Under the pieces are notes generated by a model, which saw nothing but the letters and a program-made list of their open reading frames with translations, was not told where the DNA came from and did not search any database. From assembly GCA_035604195.1 (NCBI GenBank), contig DATNIY010000126.1, forward strand, positions 1 to 60,052: 60,052 bases of DNA. Direction: 5' to 3'. A program made the translations under genes and the position numbers. Position 1 is the stretch's first letter; every line of letters starts with the position of its first letter. Shown piece after piece: positions 17,196 through 25,763 of the stretch. The DNA is from DATJLY01 sp035604195. GTDB taxonomy: Bacteria; Pseudomonadota; Alphaproteobacteria; ATCC43930; CGMCC-115725.

Positions 17196-18428
17196 ATGCT
17201 TTATGAAACCTATCAGGCGCACACCGACGCTTGGGCCCCGTTCCGGATGATCGCGCTGGCAGCGCAGGGAATGCTGAATCAGCCCTGGCCCTTGATGGCG
17301 CAGCATCCGCTGGTGCGCAGCACGGCGGCAGCCTGCGAGATGATGGCACGCGCAGGCATGTGGCATGACCGGCCCGTCTTTCGCATCCACCTCGCGGAAG
17401 TAGCGGGGCACCGCGTGGCGGTGCGTGAGGAGGTCGTGCGCCGCCACCCCTTCTGCAACCTCCTGCATTTCCGCAAAGAGGCGATCGACGGCCCAGCCGT
17501 AAGCGAGCAGCCGCGTGTCCTGGTGGTGGCGCCGCTGTCGGGCCATTTCGCGACGTTGCTGCGCGGCACGGTCGAGACCCTGCTGCCCGATCATGACGTC
17601 TACATCACCGACTGGATCAACGCGCGCAACGTGCCGCTGCTCCATGGCCGCTTCGATCTCGACGACTACATCGATCTGGTGGCCGCGTTCATCCGCGAGC
17701 TTAGGCCGGAACTCAACGTCATCGCGGTCTGTCAGCCCTCGGTGCCGGTGCTCGCCGCGGTGTCGCTGCTGGCGGCCGAGGACGATCCCGATCAGCCGCG
17801 GACGCTTACCCTGATGGGCGGACCGATCGACACGCGGGTCAACCCGACCAAGGTCAATTTGCTGGCGACCTCGCGACCGCTGTCGTGGTTCGAGCGCAAT
17901 GTCGTCGCCAGCGTGCCGGCGCGTTACCACGGCGCGTTCCGCCGGGTCTATCCGGGCTTCCTGCAACTCGCCGGTTTCATGTCGATGAACCTCGACCGGC
18001 ATTTCATGGCGCATGTCGATTTCTTCCACCATCTCGTGCGCGGCGACGGCGAGAGCGCGGCCGCAACGCGCAAGTTCTACGACGAGTTCATGTCGGTCAT
18101 GGACATGCCCGCGGATTTCTATCTCCAGACGGTGAAGCGCGTGTTTCACGACCACGCGCTGCCGCTCGGCACCTTCGTCTCGCGCGGCCGGCGGGTCGAG
18201 CCCGCCGCCATCACCCGAACCGCGGTCTTGACCATCGAGGGCGAGAACGACGACATTTGCGCGGTGGGCCAGACCGCGGCGGCGCACGCGCTGCTGAGCG
18301 GCCTCGCGCCGGCGCAGAAGGCGCGCCACGTCCAGCCGCAGGTCGGCCATTTCGGCGTCTTCAACGGCCGCCGCTGGCGCGACGAAATCTATCCCCTGGT
18401 GCGCGATTTCATCCGCGCCCAGGGCTGA
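17196..18428 (+). CDS. phaZ: Intracellular poly(3-hydroxybutyrate) depolymerase
   Basis: The 410-residue cytoplasmic hydrolase mobilises stored PHB granules. It has the i-PHB depolymerase layout: an N-terminal region starting MLYETYQAHTDAWAP, the nucleophile Cys179 in VIAVCQPSVP in place of the serine of a lipase box, an Asp in EGENDDICAVGQT and a His in QPQVGHFGVFNGRRWR. There is no signal peptide, as expected. The BKACE gene follows after 38 nt and may be co-transcribed. A palindrome and promoter-like hexamers lie upstream. Confidence 0.95.
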   Translation: MLYETYQAHTDAWAPFRMIALAAQGMLNQPWPLMAQHPLVRSTAAACEMMARAGMWHDRPVFRIHLAEVAGHRVAVREEVVRRHPFCNLLHFRKEAIDGPAVSEQPRVLVVAPLSGHFATLLRGTVETLLPDHDVYITDWINARNVPLLHGRFDLDDYIDLVAAFIRELRPELNVIAVCQPSVPVLAAVSLLAAEDDPDQPRTLTLMGGPIDTRVNPTKVNLLATSRPLSWFERNVVASVPARYHGAFRRVYPGFLQLAGFMSMNLDRHFMAHVDFFHHLVRGDGESAAATRKFYDEFMSVMDMPADFYLQTVKRVFHDHALPLGTFVSRGRRVEPAAITRTAVLTIEGENDDICAVGQTAAAHALLSGLAPAQKARHVQPQVGHFGVFNGRRWRDEIYPLVRDFIRAQG

Positions 18429-18466
18429 ACAGGCCGGCCCGTAGAGGCGCGGCCGAGGAGGGGGGC

Positions 18467-19402
18467 ATGGCACGGTCGGGCAAGGTCATCATCACCTGTG
18501 CGGTCACCGGGTCGATCCATACACCAACCATGAGCCCGCATTTGCCGCTGACGCCGGACGAGGTGGCGGAGCAGGCGATCGGCGCCGCCGAGGCGGGCGC
18601 GGCCATCCTTCACCTCCATGCGCGCGATCCCAAGGACGGGCGGCCGACGCCGGATCCCGCCGTTTTCATGCAGTTTCTTCCGCGCATCAAGCAGGCCTGC
18701 GATGCCGTGGTGAACATCACCACCGGCGGCGGCCACGGCATGACCCTGGAGGAGCGCTTGGCGGCGCCGCTCCGCGCCTCGCCAGAGATGTGCTCGCTCA
18801 ACATGGGCTCGATGAATTTCGGCCTCTATCCCATGCTGCAGCGCTACAAGGAGTTCAAATTCGACTGGGAGCCGAAGTACCTTGAGATGACGCGTGATTT
18901 CATATTCAAGAATACATTCAAAGATATAGAACGTACTCTTAAGGACTTAGGAGAGGTACACGGCACGCGCTTCGAGTTCGAATGCTACGACGTCGGCCAT
19001 CTCTATACTTTGGCTCACTTTTTGGACCGCAAGCTGATCGAGCCGCCGCTCTTCGTGCAGACCATCTTCGGCATTCTCGGCGGCATCGGCGCCGATCCCG
19101 AGAACCTCGCCCATATGAAGCGCATCGCCGATAAATTGTTTGGCGACAAATACTACTGGTCAATTCTTGCGGCCGGACGTCATCAGCTGCCGCTGGTCAC
19201 CATGGGCGCGATCATGGGCGGTAACGTCCGGGTGGGACTTGAGGATTCGCTTTACCTCGGCAAGGGACAACTCGCCGGCTCGAACGCCGATCAGGTCCGG
19301 AGAATTCGCAGTATTCTCGAAAACTTGTCGCTCGATGTTGCGACGCCGGCCGAGGCCCGCAGCATGCTCGCGCTCAAGGGCGGCGACCGGGTGGCGTTCT
19401 AG
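18467..19402 (+). CDS. BKACE-family beta-keto acid cleavage enzyme (DUF849)
   Basis: The 311-residue TIM-barrel enzyme is related to 3-keto-5-aminohexanoate cleavage enzyme. It condenses a beta-keto acid with acetyl-CoA to give acetoacetate and a new CoA ester. Family signatures are VIITCAVTGSIHTPTMSPHLP, the zinc-binding AAILHLHARDPKDGRP, NITTGGG, CSLNMGSMNFG and VRVGLEDSLYLGKG. The substrate is not predictable. GAGGAGGGGGG precedes the ATG. Several stretches (notably about 18895-18960) use AT-rich codons such as ATA, ACA, TTA and GTA that are rare in the neighbours. Confidence 0.93.
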   Translation: MARSGKVIITCAVTGSIHTPTMSPHLPLTPDEVAEQAIGAAEAGAAILHLHARDPKDGRPTPDPAVFMQFLPRIKQACDAVVNITTGGGHGMTLEERLAAPLRASPEMCSLNMGSMNFGLYPMLQRYKEFKFDWEPKYLEMTRDFIFKNTFKDIERTLKDLGEVHGTRFEFECYDVGHLYTLAHFLDRKLIEPPLFVQTIFGILGGIGADPENLAHMKRIADKLFGDKYYWSILAAGRHQLPLVTMGAIMGGNVRVGLEDSLYLGKGQLAGSNADQVRRIRSILENLSLDVATPAEARSMLALKGGDRVAF

Positions 19403-19471
19403 GCGAGGACACGCGCATAACGATATGATCGACAAGCGGGTTTCGACGTCGGCGTGCGCAGCGCCGGCGCT

Positions 19472-20554
19472 TTAGGTTTCCGTCGGCAAGATCGGATAAT
19501 CGGTATAGCCGCGGTGGTCGCCGCCATAGTAGGTGGCGCGGACCGGAGCATTGAGCGCGGCGCCGCGGCGGAAGCGCTCGACCAGATCGGGATTGGCCAG
19601 GTAAAGATTGGCGAAGGACACGAGATCCGCGCGTCCCGCCGCGATCGCCGCTTCCGCCTTGGCGAAATCATAGCCGCCATTGGCGATATAGGTGCCGCCG
19701 AAGCGGCGCTTCAACGCGCGCCAGTCGAGCGTGCCCGGGCCGTTCTCGACGACATGGAGATAGGCGAGGCCGCACCGGCCGAGGGCGGTTGCGACATAGC
19801 CGAAGACCTCGGCCGGGTCGCTGTCGCTCATGCTGTTGAAGACGTGGAGCGGCGACAGGCGGACGCCGACTCGCTCTGCGCCCCAGACGGCGCCGACCGC
19901 GGCGACGATCTCCAGCAACAGCCGGGCGCGGTTCTCGACCGAGCCGCCGTAAGCGTCGTCGCGCCGGTTGGCGCCGTCGCGCAGGAATTGGTCGATGAGA
20001 TAGCCGTTGGCTGCGTGAATTTCGACGCCGTCGCAGCCGGCCTCCTTGGCGCATTCCGCGCCGTGGCGGAACTGCGCGACGATGCCGGGGATTTCGGCCG
20101 TCGCGAGGGCGCGCGGCGTGACCATGGGCTGCGGGCCTCGCGCCGTCGGGATGGTGCCCTCCGGGCGGATCGCCGAGGGCGCCACGGGAACGGCGCCGTC
20201 GGGCTGCGTCAGCGGATGCGAGATGCGCCCGACATGCCAGAGCTGAAGGAAGATGCGCCCGCCGCGTTGATGCACCGCCTCGGTCACCCCCTGCCAGCCC
20301 GCCACTTGCGCCGCGCTATAGATGCCGGGCGTGCCGGGATAGGCCTTGCCCTGGGGCGAGACTTGCGTTGCTTCCGTGACGATGAGCCCGGCGCCGGCGC
20401 GCTGCGCGTAATACTCGGCATTGAGCGCGTAGGGCGCATCGCCCGGGCCGGCGCGATTGCGCGTCATCGGCGCCATGACCACGCGATTCCCGAGCCGGTA
20501 GGGACCGAGTTGCACCGGCGACAGCAGCAGGCTTGAGTCGAACGTCTCGGACAT
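19472..20554 (-). CDS. NADH:flavin oxidoreductase, old yellow enzyme family
   Basis: The 360-residue FMN TIM-barrel enzyme reduces activated C=C bonds or similar electrophiles. Motifs are LLLSPVQLGPYRLGNRVVMAPMTRNRA, YYAQRAGAGLIVTEAT, FLQLWHVGRIS, VEIHAANGYLIDQFL, SVENRARLLLEIV and YTDYP at the end. It resembles NemA/XenB-type N-ethylmaleimide reductases. The ATG at 20554 follows AAAAAGGGGCGCCG. The open frame continuing upstream is antisense to the VOC gene and is not coding. It is divergent from that gene with a 132-bp gap. Confidence 0.93.
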   Translation of the reverse strand: MSETFDSSLLLSPVQLGPYRLGNRVVMAPMTRNRAGPGDAPYALNAEYYAQRAGAGLIVTEATQVSPQGKAYPGTPGIYSAAQVAGWQGVTEAVHQRGGRIFLQLWHVGRISHPLTQPDGAVPVAPSAIRPEGTIPTARGPQPMVTPRALATAEIPGIVAQFRHGAECAKEAGCDGVEIHAANGYLIDQFLRDGANRRDDAYGGSVENRARLLLEIVAAVGAVWGAERVGVRLSPLHVFNSMSDSDPAEVFGYVATALGRCGLAYLHVVENGPGTLDWRALKRRFGGTYIANGGYDFAKAEAAIAAGRADLVSFANLYLANPDLVERFRRGAALNAPVRATYYGGDHRGYTDYPILPTET

Positions 20555-20686
20555 CGGCGCCCCTTTTTGCGGAGTGATTTCTCGCCGATCCCGCCGGCCG
20601 AAGCCAGCGGAATTGCGCGCCCGGCGCTGGACAGGCTCGGAGGGCCGGCCTAAGACCGCCGGGCGGCCGAAGGCGCGGGGTTTCCG

Positions 20687-21493
20687 ATGTTCGCCAAGCT
20701 CAATCACCTCGCCATCGTCAGCGAGCGCTACGCGCTGAGCGGCAAATTCTACGAGGCGGTCTTCGGCATGAAGTCGGTGGATCAGCTCAGCCCGACCAAT
20801 GCCATCGTCGTCGGCGACGGCTATCTCGGCCTCAACATCAACCCGCGCTACGTCGCGCGACCCGCCCGGCTCGATCATTTCGGCCTCGAGGTGAGCGACG
20901 CCGAGACCGCGTTCGAGCGGATACGCCGGAAATATCCGCGCATCGAATGGCTCAAGCGGCCCTCGAACCGTCCTTTCGCCGGCATCACCACTCACGATCC
21001 CGACGGCAACGTCTTCGACCTGTCGCAACGCAAGATGGCGAATCGCGCCGACATTTACGAGGCGGCGGAGTGGAAGCAGGACCGCTATGTCAGTCATTTC
21101 GCGCTGCGCACCCTGAACCCCGAGGCGATGGCCGAATTCTACCGCGAGATCTTCGAGCTCGAGCCGCGCAACCGGGAAGCCGGCGATCCCAATCACTATC
21201 TCACCGACGGCCGCATCACCATGGTCCTGATGCCCTGGCACATCACGGATTACGCTGGGACCGGCATCGTCTCGCCGAGCATGGACCACATCGGCTTCAC
21301 CGTCGAAAGCCTCGATAAGCTCAAGGCGGATGTCGAGCGGGTCGCCGGCGAAAACGTGCTGCTGGCGCCGAAGCCGGTGGGCGCGGGAGCGGAGGGCAAG
21401 GCGCGGCTCGATCTCGCGCGCAAAAGCTGCCCGCTCGGTCAATACTATCTTTCGGACATCGACGGCGTTTTGCTCTCTGCCGCCGAAGCGTGA
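20687..21493 (+). CDS. Tandem VOC-domain protein (glyoxalase/extradiol dioxygenase fold)
   Basis: The 268-residue protein has two VOC halves. The first covers about 1-120 (LNHLAIVSERYALSGKFYEAV, LDHFGLEVSDAETAFERI, THDPDGNVFDL). The second covers about 130-265 (SHFALRTLNPEAMAEFYREIF, DHIGFTVESLDKLKADVE). The His positions of the metal site are present in each. The reaction could be ring-cleaving dioxygenation, isomerisation or epimerisation and cannot be chosen from sequence. It may share a divergent promoter region with the old yellow enzyme. Confidence 0.85.
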   Translation: MFAKLNHLAIVSERYALSGKFYEAVFGMKSVDQLSPTNAIVVGDGYLGLNINPRYVARPARLDHFGLEVSDAETAFERIRRKYPRIEWLKRPSNRPFAGITTHDPDGNVFDLSQRKMANRADIYEAAEWKQDRYVSHFALRTLNPEAMAEFYREIFELEPRNREAGDPNHYLTDGRITMVLMPWHITDYAGTGIVSPSMDHIGFTVESLDKLKADVERVAGENVLLAPKPVGAGAEGKARLDLARKSCPLGQYYLSDIDGVLLSAAEA

Positions 21494-21503
21494 GCCGGCC
21501 AAA

Positions 21504-21662
21504 ATGAACCGGTCGCGATATCTATGCGCGGCAATCGCCATGGCATTTACGTTCGCCGCTGTCGCTGTTTCTGCGAGTCCTGCGAACTATGATATCAATG
21601 TCATTCTTTCGCTGACCGGCAGCGGCGCGTTTCTCGGCGCAGGCGGCGGGCCCCTGGGATAG
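21504..21662 (+). pseudogene. 5' stump of an ABC-transporter solute-binding protein gene
   Basis: This 52-codon frame encodes a full signal peptide (SRYLCAAIAMAFTFAAVAVSA). It is followed by YDINVILSLTGSGAFLG, the first beta strand of branched-chain-type periplasmic binding proteins. The frame then turns into AGGGPLG and stops, 6 nt before the end of the convergent CaiB gene. The remaining 330 or so residues are missing, so this looks like the retained 5' end of a deleted gene. Codon use (CTA, GTT, TCT, ATT) is more AT-rich than in its neighbours. Confidence 0.65.
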
Positions 21663-21668
21663 CCCGGC

Positions 21669-22883
21669 TCAGTCCTCCGGCGCCTTGCGCATGGTCTCGC
21701 CGACGATGCCGGCGGCGATGAGGGCGTCGATCTCGGCCTTGCCGTAGCCCGCCTCCGTCAGAACCTCGCGGTTGGCGCTGCCGAAGCGCGGCGGCGTGCG
21801 GCGCAATTTTGCCGGCGTCCGCGCCATCTTCACGGGACTGGCGATGCCCCGGTAATCGCCGGACTCGCAGATCATGCCGCGGTGGATGGTATGCGGATGG
21901 GTGAGCACGTCCGGCAGATCCTGCACTACGCCGCAGGGCACGCCGCGATCCAGGAGCCGCGTGCACAGGGCCTCGCCGTCCACCGCCGCGAGCGTGCCTT
22001 CGAGCGCCGCGCGCAGGGCCGCGCGATTGGTGACGCGGCCGGCATTTTCGAGAAAGCGCGGGTCCTGGGCCAGCTCGCTCCGCCCGATCTCGGCGCAGAA
22101 GCGGGCGAACTGCCGATTGTTGCCGACCGCGAGGAAGATCGGCTTGCCGCGCGTGTGGAACTGGTCATAGGGGTAGAGATTCGGATGCGCGTTCCCCGTG
22201 CGCTTCGGCGCTTTGCCCGTGAGGAACCAATTGGTCGCATAGGGATGGAGGAGCGCGAGCGCGCTGTCGTAGAGCGCGACCTCAATGAACTGGCCTTGGC
22301 CCGAGCGCGCCCGCTCCTGCAGCGCCGCGAGGATGGCGATGGCGGCATTGAACCCGGTGGCGAGATCGACGACAGGCAGGCCGACGCGCAGCGGCTCGCC
22401 CTCGGCCTCGCCATTGAGGCTCATGATGCCGGAGCTGCCCTGCACCGCGGCGTCGTAGCCGGCATAGCCGCCCAACGGCCCGTCGGCGCCGAAGCCGGTG
22501 ACGCGGCAATGGATGAGGCGCGGGAAGCGCTCCTTCAGCACGTCGTAACCGAGGCCCCAGCGCTCGAGCGTGCCGGTCTTGAAGTTCTCGATGAGAACGT
22601 CGGCGCCGGCGAGCAGGCGGAACAGCACCTCGCGCCCTTGCGGCTTGGCGAGGTCGAGGGCGATGCCGCGCTTGTTGCGGTTGATGCCGATGAAATAGGA
22701 CGCCGTGCCATCCTGGAAGGGCGGACCCCAGCCGCGGGTCTCGTCGCCCTGCGGCGGCTCGACCTTGATCACGTCGGCGCCGTGATCGCCGAGGATCTGG
22801 GTGCAGTAGGGACCGCCGAGCACACGGCTCAGATCGATCACCCTGAGACCGCTGAGGGCGCCATCGGCGCTCGTCTCGCTCAT
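21669..22883 (-). CDS. CaiB/BaiF family CoA-transferase
   Basis: The 404-residue class III CoA-transferase moves CoA between carboxylic acids. Family sequence includes LSGLRVIDLSRVLGGPYCTQILGDHG, VIKVEPPQGDETR, IGINRNKRGIALDL, LIENFKTGTLERWGLGYDVL and IHCRVTGFGADGPLGGYAGYD; the Asp in the last is in the catalytic position. Its ATG overlaps the stop of the CoA-transferase B gene, so it closes a four-gene operon with a class I CoA-transferase and a thiolase. The substrate is unknown. Confidence 0.92.
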   Translation of the reverse strand: MSETSADGALSGLRVIDLSRVLGGPYCTQILGDHGADVIKVEPPQGDETRGWGPPFQDGTASYFIGINRNKRGIALDLAKPQGREVLFRLLAGADVLIENFKTGTLERWGLGYDVLKERFPRLIHCRVTGFGADGPLGGYAGYDAAVQGSSGIMSLNGEAEGEPLRVGLPVVDLATGFNAAIAILAALQERARSGQGQFIEVALYDSALALLHPYATNWFLTGKAPKRTGNAHPNLYPYDQFHTRGKPIFLAVGNNRQFARFCAEIGRSELAQDPRFLENAGRVTNRAALRAALEGTLAAVDGEALCTRLLDRGVPCGVVQDLPDVLTHPHTIHRGMICESGDYRGIASPVKMARTPAKLRRTPPRFGSANREVLTEAGYGKAEIDALIAAGIVGETMRKAPED

Positions 22884-23623
22884 CGCTCCATCCCGAAAAC
22901 GGTTGCGGCGAAATTTGGATATATCTTGGCGAGTTCCCTCGCAACCTCTTGGCGCAGCAGCGCGAGCACCGCCGGATCGGGCAGCGCCGTCGCCGGCACC
23001 TGTTCCGGCAGGTCGAAGGCGAAGCCGGTGTTGTCGCGCACTTCTTCGATGCTGTGGCCGGGATGCACGCTGTCGAGGCGGAACCGCGCCCGCTCCTTGT
23101 CGAAGCCGAAGAGGCAGAGCGGCGTCACCAGCGCTATGGGCCCGCCGCGCCGCCAAACGCCGGGCGGGCTGGTCCCGGGAGCGCTGATGAAGCTCACCTT
23201 CTCGACCAAGGTGCGGCGCGAATGCTCGGTGCGGAAGAGGATGATGCGCGGCACGGTGAAGTAGAGATAGGCCGAGCCGTAGGAGCCGGCGAAGCGGACC
23301 TTGGGCCGCGCATAGTCGCCGATCGCGACGAGGTTGATGTTGCCGGCGCCATCGATCTCTGCGCCCGAGAAGAAGAACACGTCGATGCGGCCTTGCCCCG
23401 CGGCATCGAACAGCTCGCGCCCGCCATCGGTCCAGAGATTGTGCTCGGGGCTTTGTTGCAGCGAGACCAGCGGCGTCCCGCCCGAAAGAAGCTGCGCGAG
23501 AAACCCGGCGGCCGCCGGGATCGGCGAGTTGGCGCCGACCGCAACATGCCGCGCGCCCGCGATGAGCCGGCGCACGACCTCGATCAGCACCTCCTCGGCC
23601 CGGATGTCGCGCTCAGGCGGCAC
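22880..23623 (-). CDS. CoA-transferase class I, subunit B
   Basis: The 247-residue subunit is of the glutaconate/IpdAB/3-oxoacid CoA-transferase group. It shows AEEVLIEVVRRLIAGARHVAVGANSPIPAAA, GRIDVFFFSGAEIDGAGNINLVAIG, YLYFTVPRIILFRTEHSRRTLVEKVSFISAPG and VTPLCLFGFDKERARFRLDSVHPG. The best start is a GTG at 23623 inside the end of subunit A (11-nt overlap). The stop overlaps the CaiB ATG. The partner is the adjacent subunit A. Confidence 0.85.
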   Translation of the reverse strand: MPPERDIRAEEVLIEVVRRLIAGARHVAVGANSPIPAAAGFLAQLLSGGTPLVSLQQSPEHNLWTDGGRELFDAAGQGRIDVFFFSGAEIDGAGNINLVAIGDYARPKVRFAGSYGSAYLYFTVPRIILFRTEHSRRTLVEKVSFISAPGTSPPGVWRRGGPIALVTPLCLFGFDKERARFRLDSVHPGHSIEEVRDNTGFAFDLPEQVPATALPDPAVLALLRQEVARELAKIYPNFAATVFGMER

Positions 23624-24443
23624 GGCGGGTGTGGACGTATTGATCGAGATAGCGGCGGAAACCCTCTTCGCTCGCGGCGAGCGCGAGATACTCGCGGAGA
23701 TGGGCGGTATCCTCGGGGTAATCGCTGCCGAGCCGCATCGGCCAGGCGCCGCGCGGCGCGAGCGCGACGGCCGCGATATAGAAGGCGGGGATGGTTGCTG
23801 CGGCAAGCGTCTCGTCGAGCAGCAGATTGCCGTCATAAAGCCGCTCGACCGTGGCGACGCTCTTGGCCGAAGCATGCGCGAGCGTGAAGAGGTCGCGCCG
23901 CCGCCCGACCCAGACATTGCCGAGGCGGTCGGCCATCGGCGCGTGGAAAAGCGCGACATCCGGCCGGATCGCCGGCAGCGCCACGATCGGATCGTGCGGC
24001 GGGAAGGGGTTGTCGATGACTTTCCAGTCCGGGCGCTGCGCCAGCAGATCGGAGCCGATGATGCCGCGCAAGACGGCGAAGGGATTGCCCATCTCGCTCG
24101 CTCGGAGCGCGGCATGGATCGCCGGGCAGGTCGCGTCCTTGATCGCGACCGTGCCGGCGCGCACCGCGGCTGAAAAGCGCGGCGCCGCGCCCAGCTCGCC
24201 GAAACCAACCGCCGAGGTCTCGATCACCGCCACCGCGCCGGCGCCGATGAGGAGGTCGGCCTGCAAGCTCGCGGCCGGGACGGTGACGAGATGAAGGCCG
24301 CGCACGCCGCGGCGGATGAGCGCGCGGGTCGCTGCCATGGCGACGCCGGCATAGTCCGCGGGAACCGCCAGCATGGCGCCGTCCTCGATGAAGGCGAGCG
24401 CCGGCTCCAGCTCGACGAGCCTGGCGTCGCCCGCGCCGCTCAT
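23613..24443 (-). CDS. CoA-transferase class I, subunit A
   Basis: The 276-residue subunit shows LAFIEDGAMLAVPADYAG, RALIRRGVRGLHLVTVPA, IETSAVGFGELGAAPRFSAAV, DALFHAPMADRLGNVWVGRRRDL-type sequence, and a C-terminal LREYLALAASEEGFRRYLDQYV. This resembles IpdA/GctA-type proteins used in glutaconate, steroid-ring or aromatic-acid breakdown. The ATG at 24443 overlaps the thiolase stop (ATGA), so thiolase, A, B and CaiB are translated in sequence. Confidence 0.85.
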   Translation of the reverse strand: MSGAGDARLVELEPALAFIEDGAMLAVPADYAGVAMAATRALIRRGVRGLHLVTVPAASLQADLLIGAGAVAVIETSAVGFGELGAAPRFSAAVRAGTVAIKDATCPAIHAALRASEMGNPFAVLRGIIGSDLLAQRPDWKVIDNPFPPHDPIVALPAIRPDVALFHAPMADRLGNVWVGRRRDLFTLAHASAKSVATVERLYDGNLLLDETLAAATIPAFYIAAVALAPRGAWPMRLGSDYPEDTAHLREYLALAASEEGFRRYLDQYVHTRRAA

Positions 24444-25651
24444 GCCGAGCCTGCGCGCTCGAAGATGCAGGCGATGCCCTGGCCGACGCCGATGCACATG
24501 GTGACGAGCGCATAGCGCCCGCCGCTGCGATGAAGCTGGCGGATCGCCGTGAGCGCGAGCCGCGCGCCCGAAGCGCCCAAGGGATGGCCGATGGCGATAG
24601 CGCCGCCATTGGGATTGATCCGCTTATCGTCGAAAGCGACGCCCAAGAGCTTGAGGCAGCCCAGCACTTGGCTCGCGAAGGCCTCGTTGAGCTCGATCAC
24701 GTCCATATCCCTAAGCGCCAGGCCGGCGCGCGCGAGCGCCTTCTGCGAAGCCGGCACCGGGCCCAACCCCATGACGCGCGGCGGCACGCCCGCCACCGCT
24801 GCCGCAACGACGCGGGCCAAGGGCTTGGCGCCCGCCTTCTCGCCGGCCTTGCGCGTGCCGACGATGAGTGCCGCCGCGCCGTCATTGATGCCCGACGCAT
24901 TGCCGGCGGTGACGACGCCATTGGCCGCGAGCGGCTTCAATTCCATGAGCCGCTCCAAGGTCGTGTTGGGGCGGGGATGCTCGTCCTGATCGACGGTCGC
25001 GCTCGTCCCCTTCTTGGCGCCCGGAACCGTCACGGGCAGCAGCTCGGCGGTATAAAATCCGTCGGCCTTGGCGCTTGCGTACTTCTCCTGCGAGGCGAGG
25101 GCGAAGCGGTCGGATTCCTCGCGGCTGACGCCGTGCTCGCGCGCGACGTTGTCCGCCGTTTCCGCCATGGTGTCCTGGCCGAATTCCTTGGCGACGCGCG
25201 GGTTGGGAAAGCGCGCGCCGATGGTGGAATCGTAGATCTTGGCGTCGCGGCTATAGGCGCTCTCGGCCTTGGCCATGACGAAGGGCGCGCGGCTCATGCT
25301 CTCGACGCCGCCGGCGATGAAAAGCTCGCCCTGGCCGCAGCTCGCGGCGCGGCTGGCGTCCATGAGCGCGGCGAGGCCGCTGCCGCAGAGACGGTTGAGG
25401 GTGACGCCGGCGGTCTCGATCGGCAGGCCGCCGAGCAGCGCCGCGTGACGCGCCACGTTGCGCGCATCCTCGCCGGCCTGGTTGGTGCAGCCGATGACCG
25501 CGTCTTCATAGTCCGCGGGCTTGAACGGATTGCGCTTCAGGAGCTCGCGGATAACGCCGGCCAGCAGATCGTCCGGCCGCACCGGCGCGAGCGCGCCGGC
25601 ATGTCGGCCGATCGGCGTGCGCAGCCCGTCATAGACGAAGGCGTCCATCAT
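24440..25651 (-). CDS. Acetyl-CoA acyltransferase (thiolase)
   Basis: The 403-residue degradative-type thiolase splits 3-ketoacyl-CoA. It has the nucleophilic Cys in TLNRLCGSGLAA (about residue 91), GGVESMSRAPFVM, His in GGAIAIGHPLGASGAR, and the second Cys in TMCIGVGQG. The sequence resembles 3-oxoadipyl-CoA thiolase (PcaF/PaaJ). The first gene of the thiolase, CoA-transferase A, B and CaiB operon, it is divergent from the gamma-glutamyltransferase. The set could complete a beta-ketoadipate-like or branched dicarboxylate route. Confidence 0.94.
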   Translation of the reverse strand: MMDAFVYDGLRTPIGRHAGALAPVRPDDLLAGVIRELLKRNPFKPADYEDAVIGCTNQAGEDARNVARHAALLGGLPIETAGVTLNRLCGSGLAALMDASRAASCGQGELFIAGGVESMSRAPFVMAKAESAYSRDAKIYDSTIGARFPNPRVAKEFGQDTMAETADNVAREHGVSREESDRFALASQEKYASAKADGFYTAELLPVTVPGAKKGTSATVDQDEHPRPNTTLERLMELKPLAANGVVTAGNASGINDGAAALIVGTRKAGEKAGAKPLARVVAAAVAGVPPRVMGLGPVPASQKALARAGLALRDMDVIELNEAFASQVLGCLKLLGVAFDDKRINPNGGAIAIGHPLGASGARLALTAIRQLHRSGGRYALVTMCIGVGQGIACIFERAGSA

Positions 25652-25763
25652 GATCGGGTCCCTTCGGTCTGGTTTTTCTCTGGCTTGATAGGCAAATTAG
25701 GCGGTGCGGCGGCGCGCGACAAGCGGTTTAGGCGCAAGGGCCCCGCCTATGAGGGGTCGGACC

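Noticed and set aside
20555..21541. Long minus-strand frame continuing upstream of the old yellow enzyme, giving a 689-residue reading
   Set aside because: It is antisense to the VOC gene. The OYE homology begins at MSETFDSS with a good ribosome site at 20554, and the extension shows the Asp/Arg/Gly-rich composition typical of GC-rich shadow frames.
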